Positions 25,335 to 34,126 of a stretch of 64,000 bases of DNA are shown here, one piece after another (the stretch's first letter is position 1; each line of letters starts with the position of its first letter). The notes beneath the pieces are model-generated. The model searched no databases and had not been told where the DNA came from. It saw only the letters and a list, made by a program, of their open reading frames with translations. The stretch is from contig NZ_FZPD01000006.1 in the NCBI RefSeq assembly GCF_900188325.1, forward strand, positions 1 to 64,000, read 5' to 3'. Source of the stretch: Ekhidna lutea (lineage in GTDB: Bacteria; Bacteroidota; Bacteroidia; Cytophagales; Cyclobacteriaceae). Both the position numbers and the translations under genes were made by a program.

Positions 25335-26357
25335 CTAGACTTTTTTTGAAGAATCACGAGCCAAAAGGTTGGTTGGGAGTTTTAGAGATTCGACAGAAAC
25401 TTCCTCTTCTTCGGATTCGATTTGTTTGATTAAAAGCTCCGCTGCATGCTGCCCCATTTCAAAACCTGGTTGCTCAATTGTTGTAATTGACGGATTAGTC
25501 AATGCAGTAAACTGCCAATTGCTAAACCCAACCACACCAAAATCTTGTGGGACATTTTTGCCGTATTTCTGAGCCGCCTTGATGGCACCCATAGCGGCAA
25601 GATCGTTAGAGGCGAAAAGTGCATCCGGTTTTTTTGTTTTTAGCAACTCAAAAGCTGCAGCATATGCTTCCCCTTCATTTGAAGCCTGATCATAGATGAT
25701 CAAATCTTCATCAACAGTTAAGCCCGCATCTTCATGTGCTTTTCTAAATCCTTCAAGCCTGGCATTTGTGATATCCAGATTCTTTGGTCCGGCCAAATGA
25801 CCTATCCGCTTGTATCCTTGTTTGATTAAGTGTTCAGTTGCTTGCTGACCTCCAAGCAAATCATCTACTGTAACCTTACTTGTATTCAAGGTATCAGGAA
25901 CCCTGTCAAAGAAAACGATAGGCAGACCTTTTTGCATCATCGCTTCAAAGTGTGTGTAATCAAAAGACTCCTTTGATAAGGAAACCAGAACACCATCTAC
26001 CCTATTATTAAACAATGTCTGGATATTCATCATCTCTCTTGCCACAGATTCATTTGACTGTGTGATGATGACGTTGTACCCTTTGCTCTGTGCAATGTCT
26101 TCAATACCACTGATCACCGTTGAAAAAAAGAAGTGAACAATCTCAGGAACGATCACACCGATGGTATTGGATTTACTATATCTCAAACTCAGGGCGAGCG
26201 AGTTTGGCTGGTAGTTCAATTCTTCAGCAACACGCCTAACGGCTTTCTTGGTTTCTTCACTGATCTCAAAATGATCTTTCAAAGCACGCGATACCGTTGA
26301 TGGTGATATACCCAATTCTCGGGCTATGTCTTTGATGGTTGTTGTCTGCCTTTTCAT
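25335..26357 (-). CDS. LacI-family transcription regulator of alpha-glucan genes
   Basis: The protein has 340 residues. The N-terminal helix-turn-helix (TIKDIARELGISPSTVSRAL) and hinge (YQPNSLALSLR) are followed by a periplasmic-binding-protein-like effector domain (SNTIGVIVPEIVHFFFS, DGVLVSLS, PDALFASNDLAAMGA, GVVGFSN). It lies between two divergent sets of alpha-glucan genes and next to two of three matching palindromes, so it very probably binds them and responds to maltose, maltodextrin or a phosphorylated sugar. Whether it represses or activates cannot be told from sequence. No clear terminator separates it from the GH31 operon, so read-through is possible. Confidence 0.93.
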   Translation of the reverse strand: MKRQTTTIKDIARELGISPSTVSRALKDHFEISEETKKAVRRVAEELNYQPNSLALSLRYSKSNTIGVIVPEIVHFFFSTVISGIEDIAQSKGYNVIITQSNESVAREMMNIQTLFNNRVDGVLVSLSKESFDYTHFEAMMQKGLPIVFFDRVPDTLNTSKVTVDDLLGGQQATEHLIKQGYKRIGHLAGPKNLDITNARLEGFRKAHEDAGLTVDEDLIIYDQASNEGEAYAAAFELLKTKKPDALFASNDLAAMGAIKAAQKYGKNVPQDFGVVGFSNWQFTALTNPSITTIEQPGFEMGQHAAELLIKQIESEEEEVSVESLKLPTNLLARDSSKKV

Positions 26358-26416
26358 GGAAGAAATATAGCTAAATGATACAATTCATGTTCATAGGTTT
26401 TGTAAAAGTCTGAAAC

Positions 26417-26428
26417 GCAAACGTTTGC
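26417..26428. promoter_or_regulatory. LacI-type operator between lacI and the SusE/F-like gene
   Basis: GCAAACGTTTGC is a perfect 12-bp palindrome (CGCAAACGTTTGCA with flanks). It lies 60 bp upstream of lacI and 146 bp upstream of the SusE/F-like start, so it could serve autoregulation, the plus-strand genes, or both. The rest of 26358-26573 is AT-rich and shows no gene. Confidence 0.8.
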
Positions 26429-26573
26429 ATGAAAAAAAGTTCGTAAAAACTTAGCGAAAGTGTTGTTTGCAATTTCTGAATTCATAAAATTCGATAGGTG
26501 AGTGTTAAGAAATATTCAATTTTTTGACGTAATAACTCTAAAAAATTAACTTAAAATTTAACGTGAAATTAAG

Positions 26574-28085
26574 ATGAAAAATGTACTAAAATCCCTGAGT
26601 TTTTTAATGGTTTTAGGGGGCCTGATTTTCATCTCATCGTGCGGTGACGATGATGGTGGTATTATTATAGATGATGATGGTGGAGGATCGTTTACGGTTG
26701 CTGATGGATTTTATATCGCAGGCGTTTCAGGATCAGATACAACAATAGCTAACGCATATCTTTTAGCTGATGCACAGGTCGAGGGTGACGGATTTGCACC
26801 AACACCACGTGACGAGCACAAGGCCAGCTATATCTACCTTTCATCAGGTAGTTACATTTTTGCTGAGGTTGATGAGCAAAATATTGTTAGTGTTGAAGGT
26901 GGCGCTTCTGCTGTTGTTGATTCCGTAGGAGCATGGGCTGAAGGCTACACTTATGTAGAAGTTGAGTCTAACGGTGCTTCCTTCTCAGTTTCTGAAGATG
27001 GGGTCTATCATGTCATATATGACGGACAAAATGATGAAGCATTTATTGTAAGAGTAAATTCATGGGGTGTCATAGGTGGAGCTGTTTATGAATCTGCGTG
27101 TGTGTCTAATGGCTTTAATGCAGATGTAGATTTAGAAACGGTTTCAGAATCTGCAGAAGGGTCTACCTGGTCTGGAACAGGAATAATTCTAAGAGATGAT
27201 CAGTTCAAGTTTAGATATAACAATTCATGGACAATTGGTGAATACAAATCGTTTACTAATCTCGGAGAAAGTCTGACTGTAATGGTTCCTGGAGGTGCTA
27301 ATATTCAAAATGCAGAAGATGGAATTTACGACATTACTCTAGCTATGGATGCTGATGGTGCTTTTTCAGCCACTTTAACTCGAACAGGAGATGCTGAAGA
27401 GTGTACCTTTGATCCTGATAATTTTCCATGGGGAATTATTGGATCTGGAACTCAGGGTACTGAAACAACTGCAGGTTGGGGAGACGATAAGGACCTTATC
27501 TATGTTGGACAAAACGAAGGTGTCGATACTTGGCTTGGAGTATTCCCGATCGCTGGTGGTACTGCTGATAATGAATTCAAATTCAGAACTGATGGTACTT
27601 GGGCAACCAAACTAATACCAAACTCAACAACATATACTGACAATACTGGCAACATTACCGATAATGCAGATAGCAATGGCGATGGAAGCTGGTTCCTTGC
27701 GGATGGAGCATCTGGGTTTATCTATGTTAAAATCACAACTTCTGACCAGGGTGGATCTTGGAACATTGAATTCAGTGATGCAGAGTTTCAGGTAATTGGA
27801 GAAGGAAGCCCTGTAGGCAACTGGGAAGCTGGAAATGGTATTGCAATGACTTATAATGATGATCTTGCTTCTGCCACTTTGGCTTCAGGAAGCTATACAA
27901 CTGCAGGTTGGAAGATTTTCGTTAACCAAAGCTTTGATTACAATGTTGGTGGCTCTTTGGATGGCACCACTGCCTTGGAATTCAACAACAGTACATTCAA
28001 TCTTGATGCGGCGGGTGATTATTCAGTGACCATTAGCACAGCTGATGGCGGAGTTACTTACACCGCTTCTGCTACGCAGAATTGA
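26574..28085 (+). CDS. SusE/SusF-like surface starch-binding lipoprotein
   Basis: The protein has 503 residues. The lipoprotein signal peptide ends in ISSCGDDDGG; acidic residues right after the Cys match the surface-export signal of Bacteroidota lipoproteins. The mature protein is a string of beta-sandwich modules, with repeated SusE/F-like strands such as FKFRYNNSWTIGEY and FKFRTDGTWATKL. The modules lie at roughly 35-165, 166-280, 285-400 and 405-503. It has no catalytic motif. It should bind starch at the cell surface with SusC/SusD. It is the first plus-strand gene after the operator, and a strong terminator follows it, which suggests it is made in excess over downstream proteins. Confidence 0.85.
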   Translation: MKNVLKSLSFLMVLGGLIFISSCGDDDGGIIIDDDGGGSFTVADGFYIAGVSGSDTTIANAYLLADAQVEGDGFAPTPRDEHKASYIYLSSGSYIFAEVDEQNIVSVEGGASAVVDSVGAWAEGYTYVEVESNGASFSVSEDGVYHVIYDGQNDEAFIVRVNSWGVIGGAVYESACVSNGFNADVDLETVSESAEGSTWSGTGIILRDDQFKFRYNNSWTIGEYKSFTNLGESLTVMVPGGANIQNAEDGIYDITLAMDADGAFSATLTRTGDAEECTFDPDNFPWGIIGSGTQGTETTAGWGDDKDLIYVGQNEGVDTWLGVFPIAGGTADNEFKFRTDGTWATKLIPNSTTYTDNTGNITDNADSNGDGSWFLADGASGFIYVKITTSDQGGSWNIEFSDAEFQVIGEGSPVGNWEAGNGIAMTYNDDLASATLASGSYTTAGWKIFVNQSFDYNVGGSLDGTTALEFNNSTFNLDAAGDYSVTISTADGGVTYTASATQN

Positions 28086-28106
28086 TTTCTTATTCTTAAA
28101 AAATTT

Positions 28107-28139
28107 AAAGCTGCCCTATTATTTGGGCAGCTTTTTTTT
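28107..28139 (+). terminator. Strong intrinsic terminator after the SusE/F-like gene
   Basis: The stem AAAGCTGCCC (28107-28116) pairs with GGGCAGCTTT (28125-28134), with an 8-nt loop, then a run of T to 28139. It ends 21 bp before the next start codon, so the GH13 gene downstream depends on read-through or its own promoter. Confidence 0.92.
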
Positions 28140-28159
28140 GCTAATTTTTTTTAAAAGTC

Positions 28160-30865
28160 ATGAAGTTTAATCTCACCATTATATGCTTTCTTCTATCATT
28201 ATGTCTTTTTGGACAAACCAGCATTGATCCTCAAATAGAGCCAGAATTCTTTTCTGCGGATGAAGAAATCACTATCACCTATGACGTCACTGCAACATCA
28301 CTTCAAAGCTTTCAAGAAGCCTGGATTTGGATGTGGGTGCCGGGGAAAGGAATTGACGCACCCTCCAATATTAATCCTGCCAGCTCTAATTCGTCAGCTA
28401 CAAATCCTGCGAAATTTACTCGAAGTACGGGTAATTCTGGTGAAGTCTATTTTTCATTAACTCTAACGCCTACCGAATTTTTAAACACTTCAGCTGAAAA
28501 CATTGAAAGCATCGGTATGCTTTTAAAAGGAAATGATTGGAGTGATGGTCAAACTACGGATTATATCGCGCAAATTAATGATGGGTTTTCCTTGGTTGTT
28601 GATAATCCGAGTGGAAATTATGGCTTTTATAATTCATCAGAATCATTAAGTATTGAAGCCAGAACCTCAGAAACGGCAACCATTGAGATATTTGTAGATG
28701 GTGGATTAATTGAATCCACCTCCAATGTTACAAGCTTAAGCACAACACACACAATCATTGATGATGGAAACGTTCATGAAATAAAAATTACTGCCACAAA
28801 TGGAAGCGAAACACTAGTAAAAAATCATACTTATACAATCACACCTACTCCTTCCAGCGAAACTCTACCTCTTGAAACAAGAGATGGAATAAATTGCGGA
28901 GAAGACAACACAAGTGTCACCCTGGCACTTAGGGCTCCAAACAAAGAACATGTTTTTGTCATCGGAGATTTTAATGACTGGTCGCTTAGCAATGAGTACC
29001 TCATGAAAAAAGATGATGAGGTGTTTTGGTTAACCTTATCCGAATTAACTCCTGGAGAAGAATATCTTTTCCAATACCTTGTAGATGGTGAGTTAAAAAT
29101 TGCTGATCCTTATGCAGAGAAAATTTCTTCTCAATTTGACGATGCAGAAATTATCTCTGATAATAGATATCCCAACTTGAAGCCATATCCAGGTAGTGAA
29201 ACCAGTGAAGCAGCTTCTTTTTTGCGGACCAATAAGTCGGATTATGTCTGGGAACCATTTACAAGACCGCAAAAAGAGGACTTAGTTATCTATGAATTGC
29301 TGATTCGGGACTTTACAGAAGAAAGAACGTTTGAAGCAGTAATTAATCGCCTTGACTATTTGCAAGATCTGGGTGTAAACGCAATTGAATTGATGCCTGT
29401 GCAGGAATTCGAAGGCAATCTGAGCTGGGGCTATAATCCGGCTTTTATGTTTGCTGTTGATAAATATTACGGGACAGAATTAGATTTTAAAACCCTTGTA
29501 AATGAGGCACATAAAAGAGGAATAGCTATTATCCTGGATATTGTATTGAATCATCAGTTTGGAAGAAACTCCCTTGTCAGACTTTACAATGAAGGACTTT
29601 ACGGAAACCCAACTTCTGAAAACCCCTGGTTTAACACGACCCCCAAACATGATTTCAATGTGGGCTATGATATGAATCATGAAAGTCAGTATACCAAAGA
29701 CTATGTTGACCGGGTAGTCACCTATTGGCTGGAAGAATATAACATTGATGGCTATCGTTTTGATCTCTCCAAGGGATTTACTCAACGAAATTCACTTGGT
29801 AATGTAAGCTTGTGGGGGCAATATGATGCTTCCAGAATTGCCATCTGGAAACGAATAGCAGATGTAATTTGGGCTGAAGATCCATCAGCATACATTATTC
29901 TTGAGCATTTCGCTGAAAACAGAGAGGAAAAAGAATTATCTGAATATGGTATGATGCTATGGGGCAACATGAATCATACCTATATCAATGCTGCTAAAGG
30001 CAGTTCCGCATCATTGAGTCAAACCTACTATGTTGATCGCGGTTGGTCTGATCCACATTTGATTTCATATATGGAAAGTCATGATGAAGAACGTCTTATG
30101 TGGGAGGTTCAAAAATCCCATGGGCTGAACTATTCACTCGAACGCGCAAAACTTGCAACTGCCTTCTTTCTTACTGTTCCCGGTCCTAAACTGATTTGGC
30201 AGTTTGGGGAATTCGGGTATGATGAAGAATTGAATAATGATCGGTTAGGTATAAAACCGACACACTGGGAATATCTGGAAGAAGTCAACCGAAAGAAGCT
30301 ATTCGATTTATACAAATCAATCATCAACTTAAAGGTTAAATCAGGTTATATAAACGAACAGTACTTCCATTGGAGTCCGTCCGGATTAGTTAAAACCATA
30401 AATATTGACCATCCGGAAGTATCTATTTACCTCATTGGTAATTTTGATGACGAGGCACAAACAAGCACTCACAAGTTTTCTAAACCCGGCACATGGTACG
30501 ACTACTTTACGGGAGCATCATTCGAAGTGACTAATCCATCGGTTGAAGTAACACTTGGAGCGGGGGAATGGCATATTTTCACATCAGAACTTATTGAAAA
30601 TTATATTGAAGATCAGGAAATAACCCTAAGTAGTCCTCAATCCCTGAATGAAATAATTTATCCAAACCCGACTGATAATGAGGTGAGAGTTAGTGGCACA
30701 TGGAATCATTCAAATTACTACATCACCGATCAAACAGGAAGGGTTCTCTTTTCAGGGACACTTAAGGATCAAACTATTGATGTAAGTAACCTAAATTCTG
30801 GAATTTACTTCTTAACACTTGAAAATCAGGCGAGGAAATTAACTGAAACCATAGTAATTAGGTAA
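28160..30865 (+). CDS. Secreted GH13 amylase with CBM48-like domain and T9SS sorting domain
   Basis: The protein has 901 residues. A signal peptide (to LCLFGQ) is followed by N-terminal beta domains (~20-240), then a CBM48-like domain (~260-335; HVFVIGDFNDWS, YLFQYLVDGE). The GH13 barrel has DIVLNH, GYRFD (nucleophile Asp535), ILEHF (acid/base Glu582) and SHDE (Asp642). The last ~75 residues form a type A T9SS C-terminal domain (IIYPNPTDNEVRV ... TDQTGRVLFSG ... LNSGIYFLTLE), so the enzyme is exported across the outer membrane and probably attached to or released from the surface. The barrel sequence resembles branching-enzyme or debranching-type GH13 members. It acts as the first attack on extracellular alpha-glucan. 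Confidence 0.92.
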   Translation: MKFNLTIICFLLSLCLFGQTSIDPQIEPEFFSADEEITITYDVTATSLQSFQEAWIWMWVPGKGIDAPSNINPASSNSSATNPAKFTRSTGNSGEVYFSLTLTPTEFLNTSAENIESIGMLLKGNDWSDGQTTDYIAQINDGFSLVVDNPSGNYGFYNSSESLSIEARTSETATIEIFVDGGLIESTSNVTSLSTTHTIIDDGNVHEIKITATNGSETLVKNHTYTITPTPSSETLPLETRDGINCGEDNTSVTLALRAPNKEHVFVIGDFNDWSLSNEYLMKKDDEVFWLTLSELTPGEEYLFQYLVDGELKIADPYAEKISSQFDDAEIISDNRYPNLKPYPGSETSEAASFLRTNKSDYVWEPFTRPQKEDLVIYELLIRDFTEERTFEAVINRLDYLQDLGVNAIELMPVQEFEGNLSWGYNPAFMFAVDKYYGTELDFKTLVNEAHKRGIAIILDIVLNHQFGRNSLVRLYNEGLYGNPTSENPWFNTTPKHDFNVGYDMNHESQYTKDYVDRVVTYWLEEYNIDGYRFDLSKGFTQRNSLGNVSLWGQYDASRIAIWKRIADVIWAEDPSAYIILEHFAENREEKELSEYGMMLWGNMNHTYINAAKGSSASLSQTYYVDRGWSDPHLISYMESHDEERLMWEVQKSHGLNYSLERAKLATAFFLTVPGPKLIWQFGEFGYDEELNNDRLGIKPTHWEYLEEVNRKKLFDLYKSIINLKVKSGYINEQYFHWSPSGLVKTINIDHPEVSIYLIGNFDDEAQTSTHKFSKPGTWYDYFTGASFEVTNPSVEVTLGAGEWHIFTSELIENYIEDQEITLSSPQSLNEIIYPNPTDNEVRVSGTWNHSNYYITDQTGRVLFSGTLKDQTIDVSNLNSGIYFLTLENQARKLTETIVIR

Positions 30866-30895
30866 TCCAACTAAGCTTTTTCTTGCCAGATATTT

Positions 30896-30917
30896 AAGCA
30901 CCCAAAAGTGGGTTCTT
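30896..30917. repeat. 22-bp imperfect inverted repeat after the T9SS amylase gene
   Basis: The segment from AAGCACCCA to TGGGTTCTT folds into a stem with one mismatch and a 4-nt loop, 31 bp past the amylase stop. No T-run follows, so it is at best a weak terminator or an mRNA-stabilising stem. Confidence 0.4.
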
Positions 30918-30932
30918 AAAATCGTTATAATT

Positions 30933-30946
30933 CGCAAACGTTTGCG
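30933..30946. promoter_or_regulatory. LacI-type operator upstream of susC
   Basis: CGCAAACGTTTGCG is a perfect 14-bp palindrome, the best of the three sites in the locus, 131 bp upstream of the susC start. Its presence after a complete upstream gene argues that susC-susD has its own regulated promoter. A TTTATTTG at 31037-31044 is one mismatch from the Bacteroidota -7 element TAnnTTTG, but no convincing -33 partner was found. Confidence 0.85.
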
Positions 30947-31077
30947 TAGAAAAATACACTAAAAAGCCCTGAAAATCATGGATTTACGTTCTGAAATTGG
31001 TAAAATTGAATAAGGAAAATTTTTCAATTCGGGTCATTTATTTGATTGATCCTGCCATTCAATTCTAAGTAAATCAA

Positions 31078-34000
31078 ATGAAGAAAAAGAGGATTATAAG
31101 AGGACTTCAAAAGAGCTACAAGTGCCTTTTGATTCTCATGGTTTCGACCAGTGCATTTTTGGCCAGCGGACAACAGTCTACGGTTTCGGGAACAGTGACA
31201 GATGCAACCGATGGAATTTCATTGCCGGGTGTTACGGTACAAATCAAAGGTACGCAAAGAGGTGTTGCTACCGACATTGATGGGAAGTATTCTATTAATG
31301 TTTCACCTGGTGAAATTTTGGTGTTCACGTATGTTGGATATAAACCGCAGAGAATAGCTCCGGGGAATCGTACCATAATCGATGTGGGCTTACAGACTGA
31401 TATTCAAGAACTATCTGAAATAGTGGTGGTCGGGTACGGCCAGGTAGAAAAAGGAGATGTAACTGGTGTTGTAAATAAAGTAGATGCAAAGGATTTTAAT
31501 AGTGGCGTTCTCACATCTCCTGCCAATCTAATCGCCGGGAAAGTAGCTGGTGTTCAGGTTGTTACGAATGATGGAGCCCCAGGATCAGGTATATCTATCC
31601 GTATTAGGGGTGGTACATCACTGACTGCAGGAAATGAACCGCTTTATGTAGTAGATGGTGTTCCGTTGGATAATGACGGAGTAGCAGGAGTAAGAAATCC
31701 GTTAAACTTTATTAATCCAGCTGATATTGCTGATATAACCATTTTAAAGGATGCATCTTCAGCAGCAATTTATGGTTCACGAGGAGCAAATGGTGTAGTA
31801 ATAATTACGACAAAAAAAGGTTCGCCTGGGAAACCAAAAATTTCTTACGATGGCAACTATACCATTGGCTTTAATGGTAAAGGAGTAGACATGTTAAATG
31901 CCGAAGAATTTGAATTCACTGTACGGCGGAAAGCTCCTAGATATAAGGATGATCTGGGTAGCTCTAATACTGACTGGTTTGACGAAATTACACAGGTCGC
32001 AAAAGGAATGAACCATAATTTAGGTGTTTCCTTCGGCAGCCAGACAAATTCCGGAAGGGTATCATTAAACTATCAGGATGTAAATGGACTATTGAAAACA
32101 GATAACCTAGAACGAATTTCCGGAGCTGTAAATTTTACGCAAAGTGCGTTGAATGATGACTTACAAATAGGAATCAGTACAAAACACAGTATTATCAATA
32201 ATAGATTCGCTCCTAATGTAATAGGGTCGGCACTTGTTTTTGATCCAACTCAATCCGTATTTGCAGATGACCCCAGCACTGGCGGTTACTTTGAATGGTC
32301 TAGCGTATTGGCCCCCGCCAACCCAGTTGCACAAATAGCTCAAACATTTAACATTGGTAAAACCAAACGAAATCTGATTGGAGCTAATTTAAACTATAAC
32401 CTACCACTCGAAGGATTGTCAGTAAAACTCAACTATGCTTATGATAATTCACGAGGAGAAAGCCAGGTTACAAGGCTTATCAATCCTAGTGCCGGAATTG
32501 TTCAAGGGAACTTCTCAACATTTGAAGACTCCAGAACGAGTGGGCTTTTTGAAGCATATCTTAATTACAATACCGAGCTTACCAATGGACGTCTGGACCT
32601 AACCGTAGGTTACTCATATCAGGATTTTCAGAGCGAAGTGGATCGATCGCTTTTCAAGCGTGATACAGTCTCTTTAAACACATTAGATATCCAAAATCCT
32701 GGTTCCTTCATTAGTAGTGCCAAACTTGATGAAATAAGGCCATTTCTAGATGAACCATTAATTTTTGAACTTGAAAACAGGCTCATATCATTTTGGGGTA
32801 GAGCAAACCTTTCATTGAAAGACAAGTACTTGATAACGGCGACATTGAGAAGAGACGGGAGTACTCGATTCGGCGAACGAAACAGATGGGGATTATTCCC
32901 ATCGGTAGCGGTGGGTTGGAGAGTGATTGATGAACCTTTTGCAAGCGGATTAGAAAATGTAATGTCCAACCTTAAACTTCGATTAAGCTATGGAATTACA
33001 GGAAATGAAGAAATCGGAGATTATCTATATGTAAACCTATATCAGCAAAGTGATGACAGATCAGCCTACATATTTGGTCAAGATACGGTTAATACCTTCA
33101 GACCCAATTCCGTAGATCCAGATATTAAGTGGGAGGAAACAAGATCGCTAAATTTTGGAATTGATTATGGTTTTTTAGAAGGCAGAGTATACGGTTCAAT
33201 TGATATATACAGAAAATTAACTACTGATTTATTATTCGATATCGCATTTCCAATCGGTACTTTGACTGGAGACAGGGCAGTGACCAACATTGGTGAAATG
33301 GAAAATAAAGGAATAGAATTCCTAATCAATACAATAGCAATAGATCGTGATGATTTACGATTGGATATTGGCTTTAATGCTGCGCTCAATAAGAATGAAA
33401 TTCTAAAATTGGACAACTCGAATCTTCCTGATTTTCAAGGATATACTACCGGGGATATTTCAGGAAACGTAGGTGAGAGAATTCAAATATTAAAAGTAGG
33501 GTATCCCGTTAACTCATTTTTTGTATACGAACACAAAATGGGAGCTGATGGCAAGCCAATACCTGATGGAGTTGATGTCAACAATGATGGCTTAAGGAAT
33601 GAACTTGATATGTACGTCGATCAAAATGAAGACGGCATTATCAATGATGATGACTTGCGACCGTATAAGAAACCTGCACCAGATGTAATTCTTGGATTAA
33701 CTGGTAATCTGACTTATAAGAATTTCGATTTAGCTATGACACTTAGAGGTCAAATTGGTGGGTATACATATAATAATGTCCAGTCTCAATATGGAGCATT
33801 CCAAGGAGCGAATAATGCATTCTCCCCAAACAACATTCACACCTCAGCTTATGACAATGACTTCACAGACAGGCAGTTGCTTTCTGATATATATGTAGAA
33901 AATGCATCTTTTCTAAAACTGGATAATGTCACTTTAGGATACAACATAAACTCATTTGAAGCTATCAGTGCAAAAGCATTTGTTACCGCAACCAATCTAC

Positions 34001-34113
34001 TAACCTTAACCGGATACTCTGGTGTAGACCCTGAAGCAGGAATAAATGGAATCGATAACAATCTCTACCCAAGAAGTAGAACAATTTTGATAGGTCTAAA
34101 CATCAAGCTATAA
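31078..34113 (+). CDS. susC: SusC-like TonB-dependent outer-membrane alpha-glucan transporter
   Basis: The protein has 1011 residues. A signal peptide with a long basic leader ends near LASGQ. A carboxypeptidase-regulatory-like domain (~35-115, VSGTVTDATDGISLPGVTV) is followed by the SusC/RagA signature EIVVVGYGQ, the plug domain (~125-250, LYVVDGVPLDN, SAAIYGSRGANGVV) and a 22-strand-type barrel ending in ILIGLNIKL. It takes up oligosaccharides with TonB energy, capped by the SusD at 34127. It has its own LacI-type operator upstream. Substrate is inferred from the surrounding GH13/GH31 genes. Confidence 0.95.
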   Translation: MKKKRIIRGLQKSYKCLLILMVSTSAFLASGQQSTVSGTVTDATDGISLPGVTVQIKGTQRGVATDIDGKYSINVSPGEILVFTYVGYKPQRIAPGNRTIIDVGLQTDIQELSEIVVVGYGQVEKGDVTGVVNKVDAKDFNSGVLTSPANLIAGKVAGVQVVTNDGAPGSGISIRIRGGTSLTAGNEPLYVVDGVPLDNDGVAGVRNPLNFINPADIADITILKDASSAAIYGSRGANGVVIITTKKGSPGKPKISYDGNYTIGFNGKGVDMLNAEEFEFTVRRKAPRYKDDLGSSNTDWFDEITQVAKGMNHNLGVSFGSQTNSGRVSLNYQDVNGLLKTDNLERISGAVNFTQSALNDDLQIGISTKHSIINNRFAPNVIGSALVFDPTQSVFADDPSTGGYFEWSSVLAPANPVAQIAQTFNIGKTKRNLIGANLNYNLPLEGLSVKLNYAYDNSRGESQVTRLINPSAGIVQGNFSTFEDSRTSGLFEAYLNYNTELTNGRLDLTVGYSYQDFQSEVDRSLFKRDTVSLNTLDIQNPGSFISSAKLDEIRPFLDEPLIFELENRLISFWGRANLSLKDKYLITATLRRDGSTRFGERNRWGLFPSVAVGWRVIDEPFASGLENVMSNLKLRLSYGITGNEEIGDYLYVNLYQQSDDRSAYIFGQDTVNTFRPNSVDPDIKWEETRSLNFGIDYGFLEGRVYGSIDIYRKLTTDLLFDIAFPIGTLTGDRAVTNIGEMENKGIEFLINTIAIDRDDLRLDIGFNAALNKNEILKLDNSNLPDFQGYTTGDISGNVGERIQILKVGYPVNSFFVYEHKMGADGKPIPDGVDVNNDGLRNELDMYVDQNEDGIINDDDLRPYKKPAPDVILGLTGNLTYKNFDLAMTLRGQIGGYTYNNVQSQYGAFQGANNAFSPNNIHTSAYDNDFTDRQLLSDIYVENASFLKLDNVTLGYNINSFEAISAKAFVTATNLLTLTGYSGVDPEAGINGIDNNLYPRSRTILIGLNIKL

Positions 34114-34126
34114 TCAACGAAATATC

